Notes: a model not told the origin generated them from the letters alone. A stretch of DNA of 64,000 nucleotides from Tahibacter harae (GCF_024437735.1 NZ_JANFQO010000007.1:124001-188000), one strand, 5' to 3'. Positions 17,723 through 26,876 are shown, counted from the stretch's first letter. A program made the numbers and translations.

Positions 17723-18163
17723 TCAGGGCCGCGCCGACTTGCGCCGCGCACGCCGGGCGAAATCGCGCGCCACATCGGCCAGGCTGATGCTGTCCAGGCG
17801 TGCCAGCAGGGCCTGCTCGGCCTCGTCGAAGGCGCTGCTCAGGGCGGCGTTGACCGCCTGCTCGACCAGGCAGCCGGCGTGGTCCACGGTAGCGCTGATG
17901 GCAAACAGGCGCGGCGAATCCAGCGCGCGGTGGATGTCGGCCAGGCTGATTTCCTCCAGCTTGCGCGCCAGGCTCCAGCCGCCGCCGGGGCCTTTGAGCG
18001 AGCGCACATAGCCCTGTTCGCGCAGGCCGGCCAGGGTGCGCCGCACCACTACCGGATTGGTCGACAGCATCTGCGCGATCTGCTCGGACGTGGCCGCGCC
18101 GGCGAGCTGGTCCATGTGGATCAGCACATGCAGCATGCGCGAAAGGCGGCTGTCGTTTTTCAT
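17723..18163 (-). CDS. Rrf2-family transcriptional regulator
   Basis: A 146-residue winged-helix regulator. The helix-turn-helix is AATSEQIAQMLSTNPVVVRRTLAGLREQGYV and the wing is KGPGGGWSLARKLEEISLADIHRAL, both diagnostic of Rrf2. Unlike the iron-sulfur members (IscR, NsrR), which keep three cysteines, it has a single cysteine (HAGCLVEQA), as in the YwnA/HypR-like branch that senses electrophiles or oxidants by thiol chemistry. The ATG at 18163 is chosen because the conserved domain starts there. It is divergent from the flavoprotein gene at 18325 across a 161-bp region with dyad and direct repeats, so it very likely controls that gene and itself. Confidence 0.9.
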   Translation of the reverse strand: MKNDSRLSRMLHVLIHMDQLAGAATSEQIAQMLSTNPVVVRRTLAGLREQGYVRSLKGPGGGWSLARKLEEISLADIHRALDSPRLFAISATVDHAGCLVEQAVNAALSSAFDEAEQALLARLDSISLADVARDFARRARRKSARP

Positions 18164-18215
18164 GCGGAAACCGGAACCGGGACGGACGGCGCACCTTAGC
18201 AAAAGACGCCGCCGC

Positions 18216-18268
18216 AATATGTAACTTCCACTGTTGCGTAGGATCGGCGAGCGATCCTAATATGTAAC
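18216..18268. promoter_or_regulatory. putative Rrf2 operator: direct repeats and dyad
   Basis: The decamer AATATGTAAC occurs twice (18216-18225 and 18259-18268), on either side of a perfect dyad AGGATCG-GCGAG-CGATCCT (18240-18258). All lie in the 161-bp divergent region between the Rrf2 and flavoprotein genes and are much more AT-rich than the surroundings. Repeated ATGTAAC is a reasonable regulator site and the dyad a second one. Confidence 0.55.
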
Positions 18269-18324
18269 CTGACAAGTTCTTTAAGCCGGCAGCGGCGGCG
18301 CTGCACCCGACGAGGAAATTCGCC

Positions 18325-19248
18325 ATGACTCCGTATGACGCCCTTATCGTCGGCGGCAGCTACGCCGGCCTGGCCGCCGGCCTGATCCTGGCGCGCGCGC
18401 GCCGCCGCATCCTGATCGCCGACGCCGGCGCGCCGCGCAACCACGTTGCCCGCCACGCCCACGGCGTACTGGCCCAGGACGGCCGACCCGGCCACGAGAT
18501 CCTGGCCGCAGCGCGGGCCCAGCTCGCCGCCTACCCCGGCGTGAGCTGGCTGGCGCAGGAAGTCACCGCCGCTTGCGGCAGCGACGGCGATTTCCGTCTG
18601 CATGCCGCCGACGGCACTGCATGGCGCAGCCGCAAGCTGCTGCTCGCCAGCGGTGTGACCGACACGCTGCCGGACATCCCCGGCCTGGCCGAATGCTGGG
18701 GCGCAAGCGTGCTGCACTGTCCGTATTGCCACGGCTACGAAATCGGCGGCGGCGCGATAGGCGTACTCAATGCGACGCCGCACGCCGCCCTGCATGCGCA
18801 GCTGATCGCCGACTGGGGTGAAGTCACCCTGTTCACCCAAGGCGCCGACGTGATCGACGCGGAACAGCGCGCCCAGCTCACGCGCCGCCGCATCGCGCTG
18901 GAAACCGTGCCGGTACGGCGCGCCGAAGGCCAAGGACGGCAGCTGTCCGGCCTGCATCTCGCAGACGGCCGCCGGGTGCCGCTGCGCGCGCTGTTCGTCG
19001 CCGTGCAGACCAATCCGCGCGGCGCCCTGCCCGGCCTGCTCGGGTGCGCACTGGAGAGCACGCCGCAGGGCAGCATCCTGCAGACCGATGCGCAGAAACA
19101 GACCAGCATCGCCGGCGTCTACGCCGCCGGCGACGCGGCGCTGGCGCGCAGCAATATCACCCTGGCCGCAGCCGACGGGGTCAATGCCGCGGTGGCGCTG
19201 CACCATGCACTGATTGCGACGGACGATCCGGCGCGGCGCCTGGCCTGA
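18325..19248 (+). CDS. thioredoxin-reductase-like NAD(P)/FAD oxidoreductase
   Basis: A 307-residue flavoprotein. FAD-binding Rossmann motif IVGGSYAGLAAGL at 8-20, a second-domain region with IGVLNATPHAALHA (the NAD(P) motif is degenerate), redox pair CPYC (C132 and C135) in HCPYCHGYEIGGG, and the C-terminal FAD motif SIAGVYAAGDAA. This is the thioredoxin reductase-like branch that often sits next to an Rrf2 regulator and handles small thiols or disulfides in electrophile or oxidant stress. Because the second G-x-G is poor, the preferred electron donor cannot be predicted. The arrangement with the divergent Rrf2 gene supports an inducible detoxifying role. Confidence 0.88.
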   Translation: MTPYDALIVGGSYAGLAAGLILARARRRILIADAGAPRNHVARHAHGVLAQDGRPGHEILAAARAQLAAYPGVSWLAQEVTAACGSDGDFRLHAADGTAWRSRKLLLASGVTDTLPDIPGLAECWGASVLHCPYCHGYEIGGGAIGVLNATPHAALHAQLIADWGEVTLFTQGADVIDAEQRAQLTRRRIALETVPVRRAEGQGRQLSGLHLADGRRVPLRALFVAVQTNPRGALPGLLGCALESTPQGSILQTDAQKQTSIAGVYAAGDAALARSNITLAAADGVNAAVALHHALIATDDPARRLA

Positions 19249-19453
19249 ACCCACGGTGCGCCGTTTACTCCGCGGCAACCAACCTATTTCTCCGAGTGCC
19301 GGCGCTGTGTGTTCCGGCGCCCGCTTCGTCCGCGTCCACACCGCTGTCCTGTCCGGCAATCGCCGCGCGCATGGACGAGGAACGAACCGTGCCGGCTATC
19401 GGCCAGCTGCCGCTTGTGCGCATCGGCGCGAACCAGGACGACGCCGGACATGC

Positions 19454-20035
19454 TCAGGCCTGCAGCGGCCAGCGGTTGAGCGGGATATGCACGGTTTTGC
19501 CGAGCAGGCTGTGCACCAATACGAATTCCCCGGCCGTCCAGCGGATCGGCTGCACCGCTTCGGTGACGGCGCCCTGCGGCGGATAGCTCAGCGTGACATG
19601 GGGCTCGAACGAGGCCGTGACACAGCGGCCCAGCCCGGCCTTGGCCAGCTCGCGCCCGAGTGCCGCGCGCATGGCGTGCAGCGCCGCATTGCCGCCGCCG
19701 GCCTTGAGTACCAGCGGCGGACGCGGGCGGTGCGGGCTGAAGCTCATGACCTGGTCCAGGCTCAATTCGAACGGCGCCGCGCGCAGCCGCGCCGCGGCAG
19801 TTTGGGCGGCCTGCACCGTATCCGCCGGCAGCCCGGCCCAATCGCCCACATGGAACAGCGTGATATGCAGCCGCTCCGGCTCCAGCAGCTTGCCGGCCAG
19901 GCCGTTGCGGCGGCAGAAATCCTCCGCCAGCGCGCGTATGCGCATGGCCGTGGCGGCATCGGGAAACAGCGCGAAAAACAGGCGGTCGGTGGGTTCGGGC
20001 GGGGCGGAATCGAACAGGCCGGATTGCGGGCTCAT
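19454..20035 (-). CDS. thpR: RNA 2',3'-cyclic phosphodiesterase (LigT/ThpR)
   Basis: A 193-residue 2H phosphoesterase. Both catalytic H-x-T-x motifs are present: HITL in ERLHITLFHVGDW and HVTL in SFEPHVTLSYPP. The N-terminus DRLFFALFPDAATA is typical of the family. ThpR opens 2',3'-cyclic phosphates on RNA and was first described as a tRNA 2'-5' ligase in E. coli; its physiological role is not settled. It starts 42 bp after the small gene that ends the icmF cluster, on the same strand, so read-through is possible. Length is normal. Confidence 0.92.
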   Translation of the reverse strand: MSPQSGLFDSAPPEPTDRLFFALFPDAATAMRIRALAEDFCRRNGLAGKLLEPERLHITLFHVGDWAGLPADTVQAAQTAAARLRAAPFELSLDQVMSFSPHRPRPPLVLKAGGGNAALHAMRAALGRELAKAGLGRCVTASFEPHVTLSYPPQGAVTEAVQPIRWTAGEFVLVHSLLGKTVHIPLNRWPLQA

Positions 20036-20077
20036 GCGGATCGGATGACGAACAGAGGAGGCCTATGATGCCTCGCC

Positions 20078-20251
20078 TCAGAGGCGAAAATCCGTTCCGC
20101 GCAGCGGCTCGCGCGGCGGCCATTGCGGGCAGAGCATTTCCACCACTTCCATCAGGTCGAAGAAGGCTTCGAGGGGATCGCCCTGCGGTATTACGCGATA
20201 GGGCATGCCGCCTTCGGCGAGCAGGGGATATTTGCTGTCGCGATCACTCAT
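20078..20251 (-). CDS. 57-residue conserved-looking small protein
   Basis: A small acidic protein whose start overlaps the stop of the nucleotidyltransferase-like gene by 8 bp, suggesting translational coupling. It begins MSDRDSKYPLL and ends with PQWPPREPLRGTDFRL; the core GDPLEAFFDLMEVVEMLCPQWPP could form a helix with exposed hydrophobics. The frame is open 14 codons upstream into a cysteine-rich stretch inside the previous gene; the ATG at 20251 is preferred for the coupling. It has no recognised family. Its position suggests a partner or regulator of the preceding protein. Confidence 0.6.
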   Translation of the reverse strand: MSDRDSKYPLLAEGGMPYRVIPQGDPLEAFFDLMEVVEMLCPQWPPREPLRGTDFRL

Positions 20252-20780
20252 GCTCGGCTGGCCCATCGAGCAATTCGTGCAGCAGCTGCTCACGGCCGAA
20301 CAGCGCGAAATATTCGCTCACCTGCGCCATGTCCAGTGAATCCCGTCCCAGCCGCAGCAGATCGCGGATATCTTCCAGATCCTGCAATCGGGCGGGGTTG
20401 TTGGCCAGGGCCTGGAGCTTGAAACCTATCAGTCCTTCGGCGCTGACGACATGCAGCTGCCCCAGCACCGTATCCCGTACCTGGGCGCCCGACAGCAGGC
20501 GTTCCGAATGCGGACGCCGCGCAAACAGCAGATCCAGGCCTTCTTCGCCACGGCGATAGTTGGCGACATCTTCCGTGCGGTAGATGCAGACATAGCCGAG
20601 CGCAAGCAAGACCTGATGCAGACGTTCCGCATCCGCCGCAGCGGCCAGGAAATCCAGATCGCGCGTCGCGCGCACTACCTTGTGCGCGGACAGCGCCAGA
20701 CCGCCGATCAAGGCCGGCGGCCTGGTGCAGACATGGAACGCCTGCAACGCTTCGCGCAACTGCTCCGACAGGCGTGCCAT
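20244..20780 (-). CDS. nucleotidyltransferase-like protein (AbiEii/DUF6036-like)
   Basis: A 178-residue protein with the minimal nucleotidyltransferase pattern: IGGLALSAHKVVRATRDLDFL near 25-45 gives the G-G and the paired aspartates that bind metal, and GLIGFKLQALANNPARLQDLEDIRDLL near 120-145 gives the lysine and the K-x-x-D-L-x-D-I tail of this fold. Such proteins include AbiEii-type toxins and stand-alone enzymes. It begins 17 bp after the icmF stop, so it is in that operon, and is followed by a coupled 57-residue gene. No AbiEi-type antitoxin is seen, so calling it a toxin is not justified. Confidence 0.75.
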   Translation of the reverse strand: MARLSEQLREALQAFHVCTRPPALIGGLALSAHKVVRATRDLDFLAAAADAERLHQVLLALGYVCIYRTEDVANYRRGEEGLDLLFARRPHSERLLSGAQVRDTVLGQLHVVSAEGLIGFKLQALANNPARLQDLEDIRDLLRLGRDSLDMAQVSEYFALFGREQLLHELLDGPAEHE

Positions 20781-20797
20781 GGCTCAGGCTGCCGTCA

Positions 20798-23700
20798 TCA
20801 CATATTGCGCCGATACTCCCCACCCACCTCATACAGCGCATGGCTGATCTGCCCCAGGCTGTGGGTCTTGACCGCATCCATCAGGCTCTCGAACACGTTG
20901 CGGCGCTCGCGGGCGGCGGCCTGCAGCGGCTTGAGACCGGCCTCGGCCTGGCCGTTGCGGGCGCGCTGGTAGCCGGCGACGTTGTCGATCTGCTGGCCCT
21001 TCTCGGCTTCGGTGGAGCGGATCAGTTCGATCTCGGTGACGATATCGCCGCCGTGGTCCTTGGGCAGGAAGGTGTTGACGCCGATCAGCGGCAGGCTGCC
21101 GTCGTGCTTCTTGTGCTCGTAGTACAGGCTTTCTTCCTGGATCTTGCCGCGCTGGTACATGGTGTCCATGGCGCCGAGCACGCCGCCGCGTTCGCTGATG
21201 GCCTCGAATTCCCTGTACACGGCTTCCTCGACCATGTCGGTGAGGTATTCCACCGCGAAGCTGCCCTGCCAGGGGTTTTCGTTGAAGTTCAGCCCCAGCT
21301 CCTTGTTGATGATCATCTGGATCGCGACCGCGCGGCGTACGCTTTCCTCGGTCGGCGTGGTGATGGCTTCATCGTAGGCGTTGGTATGCAGGCTGTTGCA
21401 GTTGTCGAACAGCGCGTACAGCGCCTGCAAGGTGGTGCGGATATCGTTGAACTGGATTTCCTGCGCGTGCAGCGAGCGGCCGGAGGTCTGGATGTGGTAC
21501 TTCATCATCTGGCTGCGCGGATCCGCGCCGTAGCGCTCGCGCATGGCGCGCGCCCATATGCGGCGCGCGACGCGGCCGATCACGGTGTATTCCGGATCCA
21601 TGCCGTTGGAGAAGAAGAACGACAGGTTGGGCGCGAAGTCGTCGATCTTCATGCCGCGGGCGAGGTAATACTCGACGATGGTGAAGCCGTTGCTCAGGGT
21701 GAAGGCGAGCTGGCTGATCGGGTTCGCGCCGGCCTCGGCGATGTGGTAGCCGGAGATCGACACCGAGTAGAAATTGCGTACGTTCTTTTCAACGAAGTAC
21801 TGCTGGATATCGCCCATCATGCGCAGGGCGAACTCGGTGGAGAAGATGCAGGTGTTCTGCGCCTGGTCTTCCTTGAGGATGTCGGCCTGCACCGTGCCGC
21901 GCACCGTGGCCAGGGTCTGCGCCTTGATGCGGGCATAGGTTTCCGCGTCGACGACCTGGTCGCCGGTGACGCCGAGCAGGCCCAGACCCAGGCCGTCGTT
22001 GCCCTCGGGCAGCATGCCGCCGTACTGCGGCCGCGGCTTGCCGGCGTAGAGCGCGGCGATAGTGTCGCTGGCCTGCTGCCAGCGCGCGGCGTCCTCGCGC
22101 AGGTATTTCTCCACCTGCTGGTCGATGGCGGTGTTCATGAACAGGGCGAGGATGATCGGCGCCGGACCGTTGATGGTCATGGATACCGACGTCGTCGGCG
22201 CGCACAGGTCGAAGCCGGAATACAGCTTCTTCATGTCATCCAGCGTGGCGATGTTGACGCCGGAATTGCCGATCTTGCCGTAGATATCCGGACGTACGGC
22301 CGGGTCTTCGCCATACAGCGTGACCGAGTCGAACGCGGTGGACAGGCGCGCCGCCGGCAGGCCCACGCTCAGGTAATGGAAACGGCGGTTGGTGCGCTCC
22401 GGCGTGCCCTCGCCGGCGAACATGCGGATCGGGTCCTCGCCGGTGCGGCGGTACGGATACACGCCGCCGGTATACGGGTAGTAGCCGGGAAGATTCTCTT
22501 TCTGCAGGAATACCAGCAGTTCGCCCCAGCTCCTGTAGCGCGGTGCGGCGATCTTGGGGATTTTCTGGTGGCTCAGCGATTCGCGGTAATTGTCGACGCG
22601 GATGACCTTGTCGCGCACCTTGTATTCATTGACCTCGTCGGTCACCGACTTCAGCCGGGCCGGCCATTCGCGCAACAGGCGCAGGCTTTCCGAGGACAGC
22701 GCCTGCACCGCGTCGTTGTAGCGCCGGCGCAACGGCAGCGGCACGGTCGCGGCCGGATCCTGCTGCAGCTGGGCTTCGTCGTAGAGGCCCAGCGCCGCCG
22801 GCAGCGCGGTGTCGCCGAGTTCCTGCAGCGCCGTCCACAGCGCCTGGGCGCGGTTGGCGATATCGGCCTGGGTCTCGATCTGGCGGTTGATGCCGCGGCC
22901 CTGCTCGGCGATCTCGGCCAGGTAGCGCACGCGCGCACCGGGAATCAGCACGGTCGCCCGCGGCTCCTTCAGGCTGGTATCCAGCTGCGGCTGGAAATCG
23001 CAGCGCGCCGCCGCTGCGGAACCGGCGCCGAGCTTCTGCCGCAGCAGGCGGCACAGGTTGACGAACATCCAGCTGATGCCGGGATCGTTGAACTGCGAGG
23101 CGATGGTCGGATATACCGGCACATCCTCGTCTTTCATCTGGAACGCAGTGCGGTTGCGCTTCCACTGCTTGCGCACGTCGCGCAGGGCGTCCTCGGCGCC
23201 GCGCTTGTCGAACTTGTTCAGCACGACCAGTTCGGCGAAATCCAGCATGTCGATCTTTTCCAGCTGGCTGGGCGCGCCGAAATCGCTGGTCATCACGTAC
23301 ATGGGGAAATCGACCAGGTCGACGATTTCCGAATCGGACTGGCCAATGCCGGCGGTCTCGACGATGACGAGGTCGTAGCCCAGGCTCTTGAGGAAGGCGA
23401 TGCAGTCCTTGAGCACGGCATTGGTCGCCACGTGCTGGCGGCGCGTGGCCATGGAGCGCATGTAGACGTTGCGGCTGCGCAGCGAATTCATGCGGATGCG
23501 GTCGCCCAGCAGGGCGCCGCCGGTGCGGCGCCGGGTCGGATCCACCGAGATCACCGCGATGCGCATGGCGGGGAAGCTGGCCAGGAAGCGGTTGAGCAGT
23601 TCGTCGGTGACCGAGGACTTGCCGGCGCCGCCGGTGCCGGTAATGCCGATCACCGGCGTGGCGCCGCGGGAGTCGAGATTGGGGATCGGGGATTCGGAGG

Positions 23701-24313
23701 AACGCGGGTGCGCCCACTGTTTGCGCAGCGCGGCAAGCTCGGCTTCGCTGAAGGCGTCGTTCTCGATCGCGCTGAGCATGCGGCCTATGCCGATCTCGTC
23801 GTCGATGGACGGCGCCTGCTTCTGCGAGTCCCGGATCCCCGATCCCGAATCCCGCGCGCCGGAGGCGCGCCGCACCACGTCCTCGATCATGGCCACCAGG
23901 CCCATGTGCATGCCGTCGTTGGGGTGGTAGATGCGCTCCACGCCGTAGGCCTGCAGTTCGGCGATCTCCTCCGGCGTGATGGTGCCGCCGCCGCCGCCGA
24001 ACACGCGCACATGGCCGGCGCCGCGTTCGCGCAGCATGTCGACCATGTATTTGAAATATTCGACGTGGCCGCCCTGGTAGGAACTCAGCGCGATCGCGTC
24101 GGCATCTTCCTGCAGCGCGGCGCGGACCACGTCCTCCACCGAGCGGTTGTGGCCGAGGTGGATCACTTCCGCGCCCTGGCCCTGGATCAGTCGGCGCATG
24201 ATGTTGATTGCCGCATCGTGGCCGTCGAACAGGCTGGCTGCGGTGACGAAACGCAGAGGCGCGGCCGCGGCCGCCGCATCCTGGGTCGCTACGAGTTTGG
24301 CTGGTGTGCTCAT
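20798..24313 (-). CDS. icmF: fused acyl-CoA mutase with GTPase chaperone (IcmF)
   Basis: A 1171-residue adenosylcobalamin enzyme combining three parts. Residues 1-150 form the B12-binding domain with [14 protein letters not shown] (His32 ligates cobalt). About 218-420 form a MeaB-like GTPase with [31 protein letters not shown] and base motif NKFD. The rest is the TIM-barrel mutase domain with [12 protein letters not shown] and [20 protein letters not shown]. IcmF interconverts isobutyryl-CoA and n-butyryl-CoA; some relatives act on pivalyl-CoA. It is about 75 residues longer than usual. Part of that excess is two linkers at 153-164 and 203-216 whose DNA consists of the filler repeat found elsewhere in the window. 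The start at 24313 gives the normal N-terminus. The nucleotidyltransferase-like gene follows at 17 bp. Confidence 0.93.
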   Translation of the reverse strand: MSTPAKLVATQDAAAAAAPLRFVTAASLFDGHDAAINIMRRLIQGQGAEVIHLGHNRSVEDVVRAALQEDADAIALSSYQGGHVEYFKYMVDMLRERGAGHVRVFGGGGGTITPEEIAELQAYGVERIYHPNDGMHMGLVAMIEDVVRRASGARDSGSGIRDSQKQAPSIDDEIGIGRMLSAIENDAFSEAELAALRKQWAHPRSSESPIPNLDSRGATPVIGITGTGGAGKSSVTDELLNRFLASFPAMRIAVISVDPTRRRTGGALLGDRIRMNSLRSRNVYMRSMATRRQHVATNAVLKDCIAFLKSLGYDLVIVETAGIGQSDSEIVDLVDFPMYVMTSDFGAPSQLEKIDMLDFAELVVLNKFDKRGAEDALRDVRKQWKRNRTAFQMKDEDVPVYPTIASQFNDPGISWMFVNLCRLLRQKLGAGSAAAARCDFQPQLDTSLKEPRATVLIPGARVRYLAEIAEQGRGINRQIETQADIANRAQALWTALQELGDTALPAALGLYDEAQLQQDPAATVPLPLRRRYNDAVQALSSESLRLLREWPARLKSVTDEVNEYKVRDKVIRVDNYRESLSHQKIPKIAAPRYRSWGELLVFLQKENLPGYYPYTGGVYPYRRTGEDPIRMFAGEGTPERTNRRFHYLSVGLPAARLSTAFDSVTLYGEDPAVRPDIYGKIGNSGVNIATLDDMKKLYSGFDLCAPTTSVSMTINGPAPIILALFMNTAIDQQVEKYLREDAARWQQASDTIAALYAGKPRPQYGGMLPEGNDGLGLGLLGVTGDQVVDAETYARIKAQTLATVRGTVQADILKEDQAQNTCIFSTEFALRMMGDIQQYFVEKNVRNFYSVSISGYHIAEAGANPISQLAFTLSNGFTIVEYYLARGMKIDDFAPNLSFFFSNGMDPEYTVIGRVARRIWARAMRERYGADPRSQMMKYHIQTSGRSLHAQEIQFNDIRTTLQALYALFDNCNSLHTNAYDEAITTPTEESVRRAVAIQMIINKELGLNFNENPWQGSFAVEYLTDMVEEAVYREFEAISERGGVLGAMDTMYQRGKIQEESLYYEHKKHDGSLPLIGVNTFLPKDHGGDIVTEIELIRSTEAEKGQQIDNVAGYQRARNGQAEAGLKPLQAAARERRNVFESLMDAVKTHSLGQISHALYEVGGEYRRNM
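23668..23704. repeat. filler repeat inside icmF (second linker)
   Basis: GAGTCGAGATTGGGGATCGGGGATTCGGAGG-type sequence lies within the coding region and encodes residues 204-216, just before the GTPase Walker A strand. It is the same family as the intergenic blocks at 11319 and 56087. The frame is preserved. Confidence 0.75.
23822..23857. repeat. filler repeat inside icmF (first linker)
   Basis: The stretch reading CTGCGAGTCCCGGATCCCC then GATCCCGAATCCCGCG encodes residues 153-164 ([12 protein letters not shown]), at the boundary between the B12 domain and the GTPase domain. The frame is preserved. Confidence 0.75.
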
Positions 24314-24486
24314 GGGGAGTCCCGGCTCGGAAGATGGCGGCAGAGTGCGGATTGTAGCCCGCGGCGGGGCCGGCCCTGCCGGCCGGTTGTCCGGACCAAT
24401 CGGCCCCGTCTGCAGCCGGCCCCGGACTCGGCAAAGCGGTGCGGCAGCCACTATGATGCAGGTTTGCCCTGAGTGCCGGAGTCGTC

Positions 24487-25119
24487 ATGCTGCATAGGAT
24501 TGTCCTGTTGGCCGGTCTGCTCGCCAGCCTTCCCTGCGCCGCCGCCAGGGAGACGACCAAGGAGGCGGCCAAGGCGCCGGCCCGGGACGTGGCCTTTGTC
24601 AATCCCGGCTTCGAGGAAGCGCCGCAAGGCAAGAGCATCCCGGGCTGGCGCAAGAGCATGCATGCCGGCGAGAACGTGTTCGAGTTCGACGTGGTCAACG
24701 ATGTCGCGGCCAGGGGCAAGCGCAGCTTCCGCCTGCGGCGCAAGGGCGAGCAGGTCTACGGCGCCCTGGACCAGACCATCCCGGCCGGCCCGCTGCTGGC
24801 CAAGGCGGTGGAAGTGACCCTGCAGGTGCGCAGCAAGGACCTGGGCGCCAAAGGCTTCTACCCGTTCCTGAACCTGACCCTGCGCAACGGCGGCCTGGCC
24901 GGCGAGCAGGTGCGCGGCGAGACCGTCACCGGCACGCTGGACAAGTGGAAGACAATAAAGATGAAGATAGACGTACCCTACGGCGTGCAGGGCCTGCAGC
25001 TGGGCCTGCTGCTCGACGACGAAGGCACGGTCTGGGTGGACGACATCACCGTGCGCATCGTCGGCGAGGCCAGGAACCCGGGCAAGAAAGACGGCCCCAA
25101 GCTGTTCATGATCCACTGA
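24487..25119 (+). CDS. exported protein with CBM-like beta-sandwich
   Basis: A 210-residue protein with a signal peptide (LLAGLLASLPCAAA) and a mature part opening FVNPGFEEAPQGKSIPGWR. That N-P-G-F-E-E...G-W opening is how many carbohydrate-binding-module 4/9-type jelly-roll domains begin. Later strands include FEFDVVNDVAARGKRSFRLRR, VEVTLQVRSKDL and GTVWVDDITVRIV, the last being the usual closing strand. No catalytic residues are apparent. It lies head-to-head with icmF, 173 bp apart. TATGAT at 24452-24457 is a candidate -10. It could bind a polysaccharide or a cell-envelope partner. Confidence 0.72.
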   Translation: MLHRIVLLAGLLASLPCAAARETTKEAAKAPARDVAFVNPGFEEAPQGKSIPGWRKSMHAGENVFEFDVVNDVAARGKRSFRLRRKGEQVYGALDQTIPAGPLLAKAVEVTLQVRSKDLGAKGFYPFLNLTLRNGGLAGEQVRGETVTGTLDKWKTIKMKIDVPYGVQGLQLGLLLDDEGTVWVDDITVRIVGEARNPGKKDGPKLFMIH

Positions 25120-25268
25120 ATCCGCGCCGCCTTTTCCGCCGCGCCGCCGCCGGAACAGGCCGCCGCGCCGGCGCCGTCTGCGCCTGTGCGGTGCCGCCGC
25201 TGCGGTTTTGCGCGCCGCCCGCGGCTAGAGCGTTCCACCCACCCGCCCACAGGGCTACACTACGCGCC

Positions 25269-25300
25269 ACCAACGCCCGCCCCTCTCTGCGGGCGTTGGT
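25269..25300. promoter_or_regulatory. stem-loop between exported-protein gene and leucine dehydrogenase
   Basis: A perfect 12-bp inverted repeat (ACCAACGCCCGC and GCGGGCGTTGGT) around CCCTCTCT. It has no T run afterwards, so it is either a weak terminator of the upstream gene or a leader element of leucine dehydrogenase, whose start codon is 112 bp further on. Confidence 0.5.
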
Positions 25301-25411
25301 GCGTTTGTCACCCTAATCAGACACTTAAGGCCTGGACTTCGCCTCGTTACGCGCCTGCCGGCGCACACCCGGACGCGCAGATCCAGCGTCAACAGACGGA
25401 GTAGTACGTCG

Positions 25412-26515
25412 ATGATCTTTGAAACCCTCGCTCAGACGGGCCACGAGCAGGTCGTTTTCTGCCATAACAAGGACGCGGGCCTGAAGGCCATCATCGCGAT
25501 CCACAACACGGTCCTCGGCCCGGCCCTGGGCGGCACCCGCATGTGGGCCTACAAGACCGAGCAGGAGGCACTCAACGACGTGCTGCGCCTGTCGCGCGGC
25601 ATGACCTACAAGGCGGCTGTGTCCGGCATCAACCTGGGCGGCGGCAAGGCGGTCATCATCGGCGATCCGTCCAAGGACAAGTCCGAAGCGCTGTTCCGCG
25701 CCTTCGGCCGCTTCATCAATTCGCTCAACGGCCGCTACATCACGGCCGAGGACGTCGGCATCGACGTCAACGACATGGAATACGTGCTCAAGGAAACCGA
25801 ATTCGTCACCGGCGTGCACCAGGTGCACGGCGGCTCGGGCGACCCCTCGCCGTTCACCGCCTTCGGCACGCTGCAGGGCCTGATGGCCGCCCTCAACGTC
25901 AAGTTCGGCAACGAGGACGTGGGCAAGTACAGCTACGCCGTGCAGGGCGTGGGCCATGTCGGCATGGAATTCGTCAAGCTGCTGCGCGAACAGGGCGCCA
26001 AGGTGTGGGTCACCGACATCAACCAGGAAGCCGTGCGCCGCTGCGTCGACGAGTTCGGCTGCGAAGCGGTCGCCCTGGACGAGATCTACGACGTGCCGGC
26101 CGACATCTATTCGCCCTGCGCCCTGGGCGGCACGGTGAACGAGAAGACGCTGCCGCGCCTGAAGTGCAAGGTGATCTGCGGCGCGGCCAACAACCAGCTG
26201 GCCAACGACGCCATCGGCGACGAAGTGGAAGCGCGCGGCATCCTGTACGCGCCGGACTACGCCGTGAACGCCGGCGGCCTGATGAACGTGTCGCTGGAAA
26301 TCGACGGCTACAACCGCGAGCGCGCCATGCGCATGATGCGCACGATCTACTACAACCTGGGCAAGATCTTCCAGATCGCCAAGCGCGACGGCATCCCCAC
26401 CTACAAGGCCGCCGACCGCATGGCCGAGGAACGCATCACCGCCATCGGCAAGATCAAGCTGCCGCACATGGGCAACCAGCAGACGCGCTTCCTGGGACGT
26501 ATGCGCGGGCAGTGA
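25412..26515 (+). CDS. leucine dehydrogenase (Glu/Leu/Phe/Val family)
   Basis: A 367-residue NAD-dependent amino-acid dehydrogenase that deaminates leucine, and usually valine and isoleucine, to the 2-oxo acid. The N-terminal substrate domain has NTVLGPALGGTRMW and the catalytic lysine in LGGGKAVI (K79). The second key region is ITAEDVGIDVNDM, and the Rossmann motif is VQGVGHVGMEFVKLL. Length fits the octameric leucine dehydrogenase group (about 350-370) rather than glutamate dehydrogenase (over 400). It is the first step of leucine breakdown, whose later steps are at 28478, 44692 and 38845. A strong terminator follows. Confidence 0.93.
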   Translation: MIFETLAQTGHEQVVFCHNKDAGLKAIIAIHNTVLGPALGGTRMWAYKTEQEALNDVLRLSRGMTYKAAVSGINLGGGKAVIIGDPSKDKSEALFRAFGRFINSLNGRYITAEDVGIDVNDMEYVLKETEFVTGVHQVHGGSGDPSPFTAFGTLQGLMAALNVKFGNEDVGKYSYAVQGVGHVGMEFVKLLREQGAKVWVTDINQEAVRRCVDEFGCEAVALDEIYDVPADIYSPCALGGTVNEKTLPRLKCKVICGAANNQLANDAIGDEVEARGILYAPDYAVNAGGLMNVSLEIDGYNRERAMRMMRTIYYNLGKIFQIAKRDGIPTYKAADRMAEERITAIGKIKLPHMGNQQTRFLGRMRGQ

Positions 26516-26590
26516 GCCTGCGCTGCGGTGGCCGGCTTGCTGTGGCGAGCCGGTTTGCTGCGGCGGATCCGGACGCTGTTGCTTGATACG

Positions 26591-26619
26591 AAAACGCCGC
26601 GCATTGCGCGGCGTTTTTT
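26591..26619 (+). terminator. rho-independent terminator after leucine dehydrogenase
   Basis: Perfect 10-bp stem AACGCCGCGC and GCGCGGCGTT with loop ATT, running into six T residues (26614-26619). The stop codon is 75 bp upstream. Confidence 0.92.
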
Positions 26620-26874
26620 GTTGTGGGCGTGGTGAGGCGATTGTGCTGAAGACGGCGGTGCCGGGACGGCCATGTCGAAGGCGACCGTGCCTGAGCCCTC
26701 CCCCGAGCAAACTCGGGGTAGAGGGAGTTTGCAGCTTTTACTCGATGGTCCGGCGGTTCTGGCTGTCGCGAACCCAAGGTCGGGCGACGCATTCGCTCCG
26801 AATTCCCGGCTCGAACACGCCATCGAATCCGAATCCCGAATTCCAAACCCCGAACCCGAATCCCGCCTCCCGAC
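26620..26874. other. intergenic region with REP-like hairpin and filler repeat
   Basis: Holds a REP-like hairpin (about 26694-26727, CCCTCCCCCGAG...CTCGGGGTAGAGGG) and a GAATCCCGAATCC-type repeat block (26798-26876) that reaches the stop codon of the 2OG oxygenase gene on the opposite strand. Nothing else is recognised. Confidence 0.65.
26694..26727. repeat. REP-like hairpin
   Basis: Arms CCCTCCCCCGAG and CTCGGGGTAGAGGG around CAAA. It belongs to the same arm family as the hairpins at 16091, 53247, 53403, 55891 and 56038. Confidence 0.65.
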
Positions 26875-26876
26875 TC
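26798..26876. repeat. GAATCCCGAATCC-type filler repeat block
   Basis: Complement orientation of the GGATTCGGGATTCG family: CGAATCCGAATCCCGAATTCC, CCCCGAACCCGAATCCCG and variants. It abuts, and slightly enters, the stop codon of the oxygenase gene at 26875. Confidence 0.75.

Noticed and set aside
20078-20780. Nucleotidyltransferase plus small gene as an AbiE-type toxin-antitoxin.
   Set aside because: No AbiEi-like winged-helix antitoxin, and the pair is tied to a metabolic operon; kept only as a possibility.
26591-26619. Hairpin after leucine dehydrogenase as a riboswitch.
   Set aside because: It lies after the stop codon and has a classic T run; it is a terminator.
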